NCBI RefSeq assembly: GCF_030580855.1
Contig: NZ_JAUQOP010000015.1
Span: forward strand, 1-64,000
Length of the DNA stretch: 64,000 nt
Source of the DNA: Pseudomonas citrullilanati
GTDB lineage: Bacteria; Pseudomonadota; Gammaproteobacteria; Pseudomonadales; Pseudomonadaceae
Reading direction: 5' to 3'
Shown one piece after another: positions 25,841 through 33,936 of the stretch. Within the stretch, counting starts at the first letter, position 1. Each line of letters starts with the position of its first letter. Under the pieces are notes generated by a model. That model was not told the DNA's origin. It ran no database searches and saw only the letters and a program-made list of their open reading frames with translations. The translations under genes and the position numbers were made by a program.

Positions 25841-27202
25841 TCAGGCGGGCAGGCGGATCCCGAAGGTATTGGCGCCCCGGTCGCTGTGCACGAACACATC
25901 GCCGCCATGCATCAGGGCGATGGCCTTGACGATCGCCAGCCCCAATCCGTGGTTGGCGCCGCTGTTGCTGCGCGAGGCATCGACCCGATAGAAGCGTTCG
26001 AACAGGCGCGGCAAGTGTTCGCCGGCAATCGGTTCGCCGGGGTTGGTGACGGCCAGGGTGATTTGGCCGGCCTGGGCTTCGATGTGCACGTCGATGAACT
26101 GTCCAGGCGCGGTGTGTTGCACGGCGTTGCTCAACAGGTTGATCAACGCCCGGCGCAGGTGCGCGATCTCGATGTTGGCCTGGGCGTCGCCGCTGACCCG
26201 GACCTGGACCTGGGCGTCTTCGAGGATGAAGTCCAGGTAGTCGAGGGTGGTCGCCACCTCGCCGGCCAAGGACGCGCTGGTCAGCTTGGTGGCCTTGCTG
26301 CCCCGGTCGGCACTGGCGAGGAACAGCATGTCGTTGATGATCGAGCGCAGCCGTTCCAGCTCTTCGAGGTTGGACTGCAGCACTTCGAAGTAATGCTCGG
26401 CCGAACGCCCGCGGGTCAGCGCTACCTGGGTCTGGCCAATCAGGTTGGTCAGGGGGGAACGCAGCTCATGGGCGACATCGGCGTTGAACGACTCCAATCG
26501 CGAATAAGCCAGTTCGACCCGGTCGAGCGTGGCGTTGAAGGAGCTGACGAACTGGTTCAGTTCCGGCGGCAACGGCGTCAGTTGCAGGCGACCGGACAAG
26601 CGCGGTGGCGTCAGGCGCCGGGCTTCGTCGGACAACTTGATCAACGGCTTGAGGCCGATCCGTGCCACCCAGTAACCCAGCAGGGACGCCAGCAGGACGC
26701 CGATGAAAGCCAGGCTAATCAGCGCCACCAGCAGCCGGTGCTGGGTCTGGTAGAAGGTTTCGGTGTCGATGCCGATCATGAAGCGCAGCGGCGGGCGCTG
26801 GTCCTTGGCCGGAAACTGGCTCACCAGCACCTTCATCGGGTAGGCCCGGTGCGGCAGCTTCAAGTCGCGCTTGCCCAGGGGCCCTGCGGCGAAGGCACGG
26901 ATCTGCGCATCGGGGTTGCCGTATTCGAAGCGCGGGTCGCCGCTGACGATCCAGAACTGGATGCGTTTGTCTTCCTCGCCCAGCAACCGCAGCTTGTTAT
27001 TGATCTTTACCCAGTGTTCGAGGGTGCCATAGCGACCCACCGTCGATTCAAGCACGCTGTAGCGTGCATCGAGTTCGGCTTCCGGCAACAGGCCCAGGCC
27101 CTTCGCGACCTGCTGGTACAGCGCGCCGCCGATCAACAGGAAGACCAACGCGGCCACCAGCGTGAACATCCCGCTCAGGCGCAGGGCGAGGCTGTTACTC
27201 AC
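25841..27202 (-). CDS. Sensor histidine kinase of a metal/efflux-type two-component system
   Basis: A 453-residue inner-membrane kinase. Membrane segments lie at about 10-30 and 157-178 with a periplasmic loop of about 125 residues between them, then HAMP, HisKA with VAHELRSPLTN (phospho-acceptor His245), and HATPase_c with LINLLSNAVQHT and GLGLAIVKAI. The order and family resemble CusS/CopS/IrlS heavy-metal sensors; the real stimulus is unknown. The start is GTG 27202, eight bases inside the response-regulator gene, so the two are made together. It is the last gene of the MFP-RND-regulator-kinase operon. Confidence 0.87.
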   Translation of the reverse strand: MSNSLALRLSGMFTLVAALVFLLIGGALYQQVAKGLGLLPEAELDARYSVLESTVGRYGTLEHWVKINNKLRLLGEEDKRIQFWIVSGDPRFEYGNPDAQIRAFAAGPLGKRDLKLPHRAYPMKVLVSQFPAKDQRPPLRFMIGIDTETFYQTQHRLLVALISLAFIGVLLASLLGYWVARIGLKPLIKLSDEARRLTPPRLSGRLQLTPLPPELNQFVSSFNATLDRVELAYSRLESFNADVAHELRSPLTNLIGQTQVALTRGRSAEHYFEVLQSNLEELERLRSIINDMLFLASADRGSKATKLTSASLAGEVATTLDYLDFILEDAQVQVRVSGDAQANIEIAHLRRALINLLSNAVQHTAPGQFIDVHIEAQAGQITLAVTNPGEPIAGEHLPRLFERFYRVDASRSNSGANHGLGLAIVKAIALMHGGDVFVHSDRGANTFGIRLPA

Positions 27203-27869
27203 CGCGGCTCTCCAGCACGTAGCCCATGCCGCGAATCGTGTGCAGCAATTTCTGCTCGAAGGGACCGTCGAGCTTGGCCCGCAGGCGCTTGATCGCCACT
27301 TCCACCACGTTGGCATCGCTGTCGAAGTTGATGTCCCAGACCATTTCGGCAATGGCGGTCTTGGACAGGATCTCGCCCTGGCGCCGGGCCAGGACGCTGA
27401 GCAGGGAAAACTCCTTGGCGGTCAGGTCCAGGCGCTGGCCGGCGCGTGTCGCCTTGCGGCTGATCAGGTCGATCCACAGGTCGGCGATGCTCACCTGCAC
27501 CGGTTCATGGCCGCCGCTGCGGCGGGTCAGGGCTTGCAGGCGGGCCACCAGTTCGAGGAAGGAAAACGGCTTGCCCAGGTAGTCGTCGGCGCCGTCGCGC
27601 AGCCCCTTGATGCGATCCTCGACCCGTTCCCGGGCGGTGAGCATGATCACCGGCGTCTGCTTGCGCGCGCGCAACGCCCGCAACACGCCGAAGCCGTCCA
27701 GGCCCGGCAGCATCACGTCGAGCACGATCACCGCGTAATCGGTTTCCAGGGCCAGGTGCAGGCCCTCGACGCCGTCCGGCGCGACGTCCACGGTGTAACC
27801 CTGTTCGGTCAGGCCGCGGTGCAGGTAGTCCGCAGTCTTTTCTTCGTCTTCGATGATCAGGACACGCAT
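27195..27869 (-). CDS. OmpR-family response regulator, CusR/CopR/IrlR type
   Basis: A 224-residue regulator with a receiver domain (Asp8, phospho-acceptor Asp51 in VLDVMLPG, Lys in GKPF) and a C-terminal winged helix (TAKEFSLLSVLARRQGEILSK, ANVVEVAIKRLRAKLD, IRGMGYVL). The C-terminal wording is that of heavy-metal response regulators. Such proteins bind TGACA-N4-TGTCA boxes, and one exists at 32215-32232 before the first gene of this operon. The gene starts nine bases after the RND gene and overlaps the kinase by eight, so the pump and its control genes are one unit. Confidence 0.9.
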   Translation of the reverse strand: MRVLIIEDEEKTADYLHRGLTEQGYTVDVAPDGVEGLHLALETDYAVIVLDVMLPGLDGFGVLRALRARKQTPVIMLTARERVEDRIKGLRDGADDYLGKPFSFLELVARLQALTRRSGGHEPVQVSIADLWIDLISRKATRAGQRLDLTAKEFSLLSVLARRQGEILSKTAIAEMVWDINFDSDANVVEVAIKRLRAKLDGPFEQKLLHTIRGMGYVLESRGE

Positions 27870-27878
27870 GGGCCCGCC

Positions 27879-30800
27879 TCAGTGTGTGGTCGCCAGGGCC
27901 GTCGGCGCTGGCTGGGGCCGATGGAACAGACGTTCGAGCCACAAGTATATGACCGGCGTGGTGAACAGCGTCAGCGCCTGGCTCACCAGCAGGCCGCCCA
28001 CCACGGCGATGCCCAATGGCTGACGCAGTTCCGCACCGGTGCCGTAGCCGAGCATCAGCGGCAGGGCGCCGAGCAGGGCGGCCAGGGTGGTCATCATGAT
28101 CGGCCGGAACCGGGTCACGCACGCCTGGAAAATCGCCTCCTGGGGTGCCAGCCCGCCGTTGCGCTGGGCGTCGAGGGCGAAGTCGATCATCAGGATGCCG
28201 TTCTTCTTGACGATGCCGATCAACAGCACCAGGCCGATCAGGGCCATGATCGAAAAGTCCTGGCCCAGCAGCCAGAGCATGATCAGCGCGCCCAGGCCGG
28301 CCGAGGGCAGGGTGGAGATGATGGTCAGCGGGTGCACGAAGCTCTCGTAGAGGACGCCGAGGATGATGTACACCGCCACCAGTGCGGCGAGGATCAGCCA
28401 CGGTTGGCTGGCCAGCGAACTCTGGAACGCCTGGGCCGCACCCTGGAAGTTGCCGGTGATGGCGGCCGGCATGCCGATCTCGTTCTTGGCCTGGTCGAGC
28501 ATCCACACCGCATCCCCCAGCGCCACCCCGGGCGCCAGGTTGAACGACAGGTTGGCGGCCGGGAACATGCCGTCGTGGGCGATGGACAGCGGGCCGCTGC
28601 TTGGTGCGTCGAAGCGGGCCAGGGCCGAGAGCGGCACCATCTCGCCGCTGAGGGGCGAGCGCAGGTAGAAATACGCCAGGCTTTCGGCCTTGCCGCGTTG
28701 CGCGGTGTCCAGTTCCAGGATTACGTTGTACTGGTTGGTCTCGGTCTGGAATTCGTTGATCTGGCGCTGGCCGAAGGCGTCGTACAGGGCCTGGTCGACA
28801 TCGCTGGCGGTGAGGCCGAAACGCGCGGCGGCGCTGCGGTCGATGTTGATGTGGGTGATGCTGCCACCCAGCTGCAGGTCATTGGAGATGTCGCGGAACG
28901 CCGGGTTGCCGCGCAACTTGTCGGTGAGTTTCTGCGCCCAGGCATTGAGGGTAGGGCCATCGTTGCTCTTGAGCACGTACTGATACTGGGCGCGGCTGGG
29001 CCCGGAGCTGAGGTTGATGTCCTGGCCGGCTCGCAGGTACAGGACCACGCCGGGGATTTTCAGCAGCTTGGGGCGGATCCGATCGATGAAGCCGCTGGCG
29101 GTGACGTCCCGCTGGTCCCGGGGCTTGAGGGCGATCCAGAAGCGGCCGTTGGCGATGGTCTGGTTGTTGCCGGAGACGCCGACGGAATGGGAAAAGGTCG
29201 CCACGGCCGGATCGGCGGCGACGATTTCGGCCAGGGCCTTGTGCTTGGCCACCATGTCCGGGAACGACACGTCGGCGGCGGCCTCGCTGGTGCCCAGCAC
29301 CAGGCCGGTGTCCTGGACCGGGAAAAACCCCTTGGGAATGAACACGTAGCCGCCCACGGCCAGCGCCAGGGTCAGGCCGAACACGCCGATCATCAGCTTC
29401 TGGTGGGCCAGGGCCCGCCGCAGGCCTCGTTCATAGCGCGCCAACAGGCGCTCGCCGAACCCCGGCTTGCCGTGGGCGGCATGCACCGGGGCGCGCATGA
29501 ACAATGCGGCGAGGGTCGGCGCCAGGGTCAGCGACACCACCACCGAAATCAGGATGGTCGAGGTGGCCGTGAGGGCGAACTCCTTGAACAGTCGCCCCAC
29601 CACGCCGCCCATGAACAGCAGGGGGATGAACGCGGCGATCAGCGAGAAGCTGATGGACACCACGGTGAAGCCGATCTCGCCGGCACCCTTGATCGCCGCC
29701 TCGCGCATGCCGTCACCGGCCTCCAGGTGGCGGTGGATGTTTTCCACCACGACGATCGCGTCATCCACCACGAAGCCCACCGAGATGACGATCGCCACCA
29801 GGGTCAGGTTGTTCAGGCTGAAGCCCATGATGTACATCAGGGCGAAACTGGCGGTCAGCGAGACCCCCAGCACCGCCGAGACGATCAGCGTCGCCGAGAG
29901 CTGGCGCAGGAACAGGGCCATCACCGCCACCACCAGCAACACGGTGATCAGCAGGGTGATTTCCACTTCGTGCAACGAGGCGCGGATGGTCTGGGTGCGG
30001 TCGATCAGCACCTTGACCTGCATGGCGGCGGGCAGCATGGCTTGCAGTGTCGGCAGGGCCGCCTGGATGCGGTCGACGGTCTCGACGATGTTCGCCCCCG
30101 GCTGCCGGAAGATCACCAGGTTGAGCCCCGGTTCGTTGTCGGACCAGGCCTGGACGTAGGCGTTTTCCGAGCCGCTGACGACCTTGGCGATGTCCTTGAG
30201 GTGCACCGGCGCGCCATTCTTGTAGGACACGATCAGCTCGCGGTATTCCTCGGGCTGGAACAACTGGTCGTTGGTGGACAGGGTGGAGATACTCGATTCG
30301 CCGTACAAGGCGCCCTTGGCCAGGTTGAGGCTGGCCTGCTGGAGCGACAGGCGGAGGTCGGCCAGGGTCAGGCCGATGGCGGCGAGCCGGTCGGCCGAGG
30401 CCTGGACGCGGATGGCCGGGCGTTGCTGACCGGTGATGTTGACTTGGCCTACGCCGTCGATCTGGCTGATCTGGCGGGCCAGGAGGGTTTCGACATGGTC
30501 GCTCAGCTCGGTGCCGGGCATCAGGGTGGAGCTGATGCTGAGAATCAGCACGGGGCTGTCGGCCGGGTTGACCTTGCGCCAGGTCGGCAGGTTCGGCATG
30601 TCGTTGGGCAGTTTGCCGGCGGCGGTGTTGATGGCTGCCTGGACTTCCTGGGCGGCGGTGTCGATGCTCTTGCCGAGGCTGAATTGCAGGATCAGGTTGG
30701 TCGAGCCCAAGGCGCTGCTTGAAGTCATCTGGGTGATGCCGGGGATGGCGCTGAACTGCACCTCCAACGGGGTCGCCACCGACGACGCCATGGTTTGCGG

Positions 30801-30977
30801 GCTGGCGCCGGGTAGCTGGGCGTTGACCTGGATGGTCGGGAACTCCGCCTCCGGCAGTGGTGCGACGGGCAGCCGGGGAAACGCGATCAGCCCCAGCAGG
30901 ACCAGGGCGAACGTGAGCAGCACCGTGGCGATCGGGTGGTTGATGCACCACGTCGAAATCGAGCCGCGGCCCTTCAT
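27879..30977 (-). CDS. RND-family efflux pump, inner-membrane permease
   Basis: A 1032-residue HAE1-type RND transporter, MdtB/MdtC/MuxB-like in wording. The N-terminus CINHPIATVLLTFALVLLGL is the first membrane helix. Two large periplasmic loops separate helix 1/2 and 7/8. The proton-relay helix 4 keeps the Asp pair (GFVVDDAIVVVENIHRHLE). It works with the membrane fusion protein encoded just upstream (four-base ATGA overlap). No outer-membrane partner is in this operon, so a TolC/OprM-like protein from elsewhere, or possibly the one at 33937, must serve. The substrate is unknown; its two-component neighbours hint at metals or membrane-active compounds. Confidence 0.9.
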   Translation of the reverse strand: MKGRGSISTWCINHPIATVLLTFALVLLGLIAFPRLPVAPLPEAEFPTIQVNAQLPGASPQTMASSVATPLEVQFSAIPGITQMTSSSALGSTNLILQFSLGKSIDTAAQEVQAAINTAAGKLPNDMPNLPTWRKVNPADSPVLILSISSTLMPGTELSDHVETLLARQISQIDGVGQVNITGQQRPAIRVQASADRLAAIGLTLADLRLSLQQASLNLAKGALYGESSISTLSTNDQLFQPEEYRELIVSYKNGAPVHLKDIAKVVSGSENAYVQAWSDNEPGLNLVIFRQPGANIVETVDRIQAALPTLQAMLPAAMQVKVLIDRTQTIRASLHEVEITLLITVLLVVAVMALFLRQLSATLIVSAVLGVSLTASFALMYIMGFSLNNLTLVAIVISVGFVVDDAIVVVENIHRHLEAGDGMREAAIKGAGEIGFTVVSISFSLIAAFIPLLFMGGVVGRLFKEFALTATSTILISVVVSLTLAPTLAALFMRAPVHAAHGKPGFGERLLARYERGLRRALAHQKLMIGVFGLTLALAVGGYVFIPKGFFPVQDTGLVLGTSEAAADVSFPDMVAKHKALAEIVAADPAVATFSHSVGVSGNNQTIANGRFWIALKPRDQRDVTASGFIDRIRPKLLKIPGVVLYLRAGQDINLSSGPSRAQYQYVLKSNDGPTLNAWAQKLTDKLRGNPAFRDISNDLQLGGSITHINIDRSAAARFGLTASDVDQALYDAFGQRQINEFQTETNQYNVILELDTAQRGKAESLAYFYLRSPLSGEMVPLSALARFDAPSSGPLSIAHDGMFPAANLSFNLAPGVALGDAVWMLDQAKNEIGMPAAITGNFQGAAQAFQSSLASQPWLILAALVAVYIILGVLYESFVHPLTIISTLPSAGLGALIMLWLLGQDFSIMALIGLVLLIGIVKKNGILMIDFALDAQRNGGLAPQEAIFQACVTRFRPIMMTTLAALLGALPLMLGYGTGAELRQPLGIAVVGGLLVSQALTLFTTPVIYLWLERLFHRPQPAPTALATTH

Positions 30978-32131
30978 GGTTGCGGCTCCAAGGTCTTGGT
31001 CAGGGCCGGTGGGTCGCTGAGCACCTGGATGTGGCTGCCGGGCTTGAGTCGCGACTGGCCGTCGCTGACCAGTTGGTCGCCGGGGTTCACGCCCTTGATG
31101 ATGTGCATGTCGCTGTCCTGGTGGACCATCACCACCGGCACGCTCTCCACCGTGTCGCCCTTGACCCGGTAGACGAAGTGCTGCTCCAGCCCGCGCTGGA
31201 CCACCGTGGGCGGCACCACCAGGGCGTCCTTGTCGACGCTGGTCTGGATCTTCAGGGTCACCAGTTGCCCCGGCCACAGCCGTTGCGCCGCGTTGCTGAA
31301 CTGCGCCTTGGCCCGCAGGGTGCCGGTGCTCGCGTTGATCTGGTTGTCGATGAGGCTCAGCCGGCCCTCGCCGAGCAATTCACCGGTGTCGGCATCGGTG
31401 CCGATGAAGGCCTGGACCAGGGCCTGGTCGGGCGCGGCGATCAACCGTTGCAGGGTGGGCAGCATCTGCTGGGGCAGGGAGAACTCCACCGCGATCGGGT
31501 CGATCTGGGTCACCGTGAACAGGCCGTCGGCGTCGCTGGTGCGCAGGAAGTTGCCTTCGTCGACGTTGCGAATGCCGACGCGTCCGGCCACCGGGGAGCG
31601 AATCTGGGTATAGGACAACTGCACCGTGGCCGCGTCGATGGCCGCCTGGTTGCCCTGGGCGGTGGCCTTGAGCTGATTGACCAGCGCCTGCTGCTGGTCG
31701 TAGGTCTGCTTCGACACGCCGTCGTCGACGCTGAGCAATTTGTAGCGCTTGAGGTTGACCTGGGCCACCGCCAGCTGGGCCTGGCTCTCGGCGAGTTGGG
31801 CCCGGGCCTGGTCGAGGCTGGCGCGAATCGAACGGTCGTCGATGGTCGCCAGCAGGTCGCCCTGCTTGACCTGTTGCCCCTCCTTGACCAGCAGCCGGGT
31901 CAGGATGCCGTCGATCTGCGGACGAATGACCACGCTGTGCAGCGAAAGCACCGTGCCAATGCCGCTGGCGAAGCGCGGCACATCCTTTTGCACCACGCTG
32001 ACCACCCGCACCGGGATGGCGGCGGGGGCGGCAGGCTTGGTGGCGCCGGGCTTCATGACAAACCAGAGGAGCAGCGCCGCCAGGGCGGCCAGGAGTGCAA
32101 CGAGCAGGACAGTTTTTTTCTGGATGGGCAT
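30974..32131 (-). CDS. RND efflux membrane fusion protein (HlyD/AcrA type)
   Basis: A 385-residue periplasmic adaptor. An uncleaved N-terminal membrane anchor (about 6-24) is followed by the lipoyl half-motif VIRPQIDGILTRLLVKEGQQVKQGDLLATID, a coiled-coil hairpin of about 80 residues, the second half (SPVAGRVGIRNVDEGNFL), and beta-barrel and membrane-proximal domains. The C-terminus is like MdtA/MuxA adaptors. It is the first gene of its operon: a promoter-like pair at 32175-32203 and a CusR-type palindrome at 32215-32232 lie upstream. Confidence 0.9.
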   Translation of the reverse strand: MPIQKKTVLLVALLAALAALLLWFVMKPGATKPAAPAAIPVRVVSVVQKDVPRFASGIGTVLSLHSVVIRPQIDGILTRLLVKEGQQVKQGDLLATIDDRSIRASLDQARAQLAESQAQLAVAQVNLKRYKLLSVDDGVSKQTYDQQQALVNQLKATAQGNQAAIDAATVQLSYTQIRSPVAGRVGIRNVDEGNFLRTSDADGLFTVTQIDPIAVEFSLPQQMLPTLQRLIAAPDQALVQAFIGTDADTGELLGEGRLSLIDNQINASTGTLRAKAQFSNAAQRLWPGQLVTLKIQTSVDKDALVVPPTVVQRGLEQHFVYRVKGDTVESVPVVMVHQDSDMHIIKGVNPGDQLVSDGQSRLKPGSHIQVLSDPPALTKTLEPQP

Positions 32132-32174
32132 GGATGCGAAGAGCCGGTTCGGGACGGTGGGATTTACTACCGCT

Positions 32175-32203
32175 CTTATATAGCGTTGCGAGGCGGTCAG
32201 GAA
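32175..32203 (-). promoter_or_regulatory. Candidate promoter of the MFP-RND-regulator-kinase operon
   Basis: On the minus strand TTCCTG (32203-32198) and TATAAG (32180-32175) are 17 bp apart. The -35 is poor, as is normal for a promoter needing an OmpR-type activator, and the palindrome at 32215-32232 lies directly upstream, centred near -55 from the likely start of transcription. Confidence 0.45.
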
Positions 32204-32214
32204 GGTGACGCCTG

Positions 32215-32232
32215 ACTGACAGGCGTGTCAGT
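32215..32232. promoter_or_regulatory. Palindrome ACTGACA-GGCG-TGTCAGT, candidate response-regulator box
   Basis: Perfect 7-bp arms with a 4-bp centre. The core TGACA-N4-TGTCA is the arrangement in E. coli CusR boxes (ATGACAANNTTGTCAT). It lies upstream of the efflux operon that itself encodes a CusR-type regulator, so positive autoregulation is the simplest reading. Confidence 0.6.
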
Positions 32233-32374
32233 TTCGTCCTGGCGTGCCGTCGGATCGCTGGTGACGTCGAACGATCCGCGCGATGCATTGCGCCGGCGGG
32301 CGAGTATACTGCGCGCTTCCGTGGCCCGCCCGGCAGGCCCACGTTGATCCCTCACCTGAAGTGAACAGCCCTAC

Positions 32375-32632
32375 ATGAACTCCCCGACAGTGTCGCCCGC
32401 CGACGAACAACCGAACGTCGAACCGGCCGATTCGCCTGACCGCGATGTTTCCAGCACCGAGAGTGGCCAACCGGCGATCCCGGCCTTCAAGTTTCCGTTC
32501 AAGCCGGGCGAGTTGGCCGCGACCAAGGGCGCTGCGCAGAAGCCCTGGTACAAGAACGGTGCGAAGAACGGCCACACCAAGACGCCCGGCGCCGCGCCTC
32601 CCGGTACGCGTCGTTCGATGGGCAAGCGCTGA
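32375..32632 (+). CDS. Small conserved Pseudomonas protein, function unknown
   Basis: An 85-residue protein with no domain I can name. The first 35 residues are acidic and Ser/Pro/Glu-rich and likely disordered; the middle AFKFPFKPGELAATKGA and the end (KPWYKNGAKNG, RRSMGKR) are basic. I recall similar short proteins in other fluorescent pseudomonads, sharing the FPFKPGELAATKG core and the RRSMGKR end. A TATACT -10-like box is at 32305-32310, about 65 bases upstream. It faces the LysR gene with 27 bp between the stops. The charge split would fit nucleic-acid or ribosome contact, but this is a guess. Confidence 0.65.
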   Translation: MNSPTVSPADEQPNVEPADSPDRDVSSTESGQPAIPAFKFPFKPGELAATKGAAQKPWYKNGAKNGHTKTPGAAPPGTRRSMGKR

Positions 32633-32659
32633 CGCATCGCGCTTGGGCACGCGGTGGTT

Positions 32660-33628
32660 TCAATTCGCCACCCGTGCGCCCGCCAGGCTGCCACTCAATT
32701 CATACGCCGTGAGCTCGGCCTGGTGCGCCGCCAGGATCTCCGGCAGCGAGCCGCGCAGGTATTCGACCCAGGTCTTGATCTTCGCGTCCAGGTATTGGCG
32801 TGAAGGGTAGATGGCGTAGAGGTTCAGCTCCTGGGAGCGGTAGTTGGGCATGACCCGTACCAGCGTGCCATTGCGCAGGCCCTCGATGGCGGCGTACACC
32901 GGCAACACGCCGATGCCCATGCCACTGATGATCGCGGTTTTCATCGCATCGGCCGAATTCACCAGGAACGGCGAACTGTTGATGGTGACCATTTCCTGGC
33001 CTTCCGGGCCGTCGAACACCCATTTCTCCAGCGGAATGACCGGGCTGACCAGCCGCAGGCAGGCGTGGTTGAGCAGGTCGCTGGGCTTTTGCGGACAGCC
33101 GCTGGCCTTCACGTAGGCCGGGGACGCGCAGACGATGCTGTAGGTGATCCCCAGGCGTTGGGAAACGAAGCCCGAATCCGGCAGCTCGCTGGCGAGCACG
33201 ATGGACACGTCGTAGCCCTCGTCGAGGATGTCCGGCACCCGGTTGGCGAGGGTCAGGTCGAACGTGACGTCTGGGTGGGTCTTGCGGTAGCGGGCGATGG
33301 CGTCGATCACGAAATGCTGGCCGATGCCGGTCATGGTGTGGACTTTCAACTGCCCGGCGGGGCGCGCGTGGGCGTCGCTGGCCTCGGCCTCGGCTTCCTC
33401 CACGTACGCCAGGATCTGTTCGCACCGCAGCAAGTAGCGCTTGCCCGCCTCGGTCAGGGCGATCCGGCGGGTGGTGCGGTTGAGCAGGCGGGTTTGCAGG
33501 TGGGCTTCGAGGTTGGAAACCGCGCGCGAGACGTTGGCGGTGGTGGTGTCCAATTGCACGGCGGCGGCGGTGAAGCTGCCCGCTTCGGCAACACAGCTGA
33601 ACGCGCGCATGTTTTGCAAGGTGTCCAT
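32660..33628 (-). CDS. LysR-family transcriptional regulator
   Basis: A 322-residue LysR regulator. The winged helix-turn-helix covers about residues 5-62 (SFTAAAVQLDTTTANVSRAVSNLE) and the effector domain about 90-295. It belongs to the large group with LTEAGKRYLLRCEQIL at the linker. It is transcribed away from the efflux operon that starts at 33937, which resembles aaeXAB under AaeR, so control by an aromatic acid is a reasonable inference. A T-N11-A palindrome (33656-33672) lies 28 bases before its start and may be its own operator. Confidence 0.88.
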   Translation of the reverse strand: MDTLQNMRAFSCVAEAGSFTAAAVQLDTTTANVSRAVSNLEAHLQTRLLNRTTRRIALTEAGKRYLLRCEQILAYVEEAEAEASDAHARPAGQLKVHTMTGIGQHFVIDAIARYRKTHPDVTFDLTLANRVPDILDEGYDVSIVLASELPDSGFVSQRLGITYSIVCASPAYVKASGCPQKPSDLLNHACLRLVSPVIPLEKWVFDGPEGQEMVTINSSPFLVNSADAMKTAIISGMGIGVLPVYAAIEGLRNGTLVRVMPNYRSQELNLYAIYPSRQYLDAKIKTWVEYLRGSLPEILAAHQAELTAYELSGSLAGARVAN

Positions 33629-33655
33629 GGAGGGCTCTCTTGGGAGGTAGCAAAT

Positions 33656-33672
33656 TGTGACATGAAGTTACA
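33656..33672. promoter_or_regulatory. Candidate LysR operator (TGTGAC-N5-GTTACA)
   Basis: An interrupted palindrome with five of six positions matching and a T-N11-A core (T33658, A33670), the usual LysR half-site geometry. Its place between the divergent genes fits autorepression by the LysR protein. Confidence 0.4.
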
Positions 33673-33738
33673 GCGCTACGGGACCCCGACGATGGGATTA
33701 TCGCGTTAACGGTAACAAAGATTCGCAGAAAGGTCGGC

Positions 33739-33767
33739 TTATCGCCGTTGGGCGGGATACCTAGAAT
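33739..33767 (+). promoter_or_regulatory. Candidate promoter of the FUSC efflux operon
   Basis: TTATCG (33739-33744) and TAGAAT (33762-33767) with a 17-bp spacer. If used, transcripts begin near 33774 and carry the REP doublet in their leader. Confidence 0.3.
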
Positions 33768-33813
33768 TGCCGGCACTGTAGTGCAGGCTTGCCCCACTAT
33801 TCAGCCCAGAACT

Positions 33814-33902
33814 TGTGGGAGCGGGCTTGCTCGCGAATACGATAGGTCAGTCACCACTGCATGTGCTGATCCACCGCATTCGCGAGCAAGCCCGCTCTCA
33901 CA
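33814..33902. repeat. REP doublet before the efflux lipoprotein gene
   Basis: Arms 33814-33838 (TGTGGGAGCGGGCTTGCTCG then CGAAT) and 33878-33902 are inverted copies with one mismatch (T for C in CTCTCACA). About 39 bp lie between. It ends 34 bases before the chosen GTG start of the next gene. Confidence 0.9.
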
Positions 33903-33936
33903 GGTCTCGATTTTCTCTTCTAGGATTTTTGCGCAC

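Larger units (their letters stand above)
33629..33936. other. Divergent control region between LysR gene and efflux operon
   Basis: No gene is seen. It holds a candidate LysR operator (33656-33672), a candidate promoter (33739-33767) and a REP doublet (33814-33902) that would lie in the 5' leader of the efflux mRNA. Reading frames through the REP are open but probably not translated. Confidence 0.6.

Noticed and set aside
27162..30722. Very long plus-strand open frame (about 1186 codons) opposite the RND pump gene
   Set aside because: It is antisense to a clear RND protein, has no recognisable domain and has the low-complexity H/G/Q/V composition typical of reverse frames in GC-rich genes.
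33748..33936. Upstream extension of the efflux lipoprotein gene
   Set aside because: It would read through the REP doublet and bury the lipobox; the GTG at 33937 gives a normal signal peptide.
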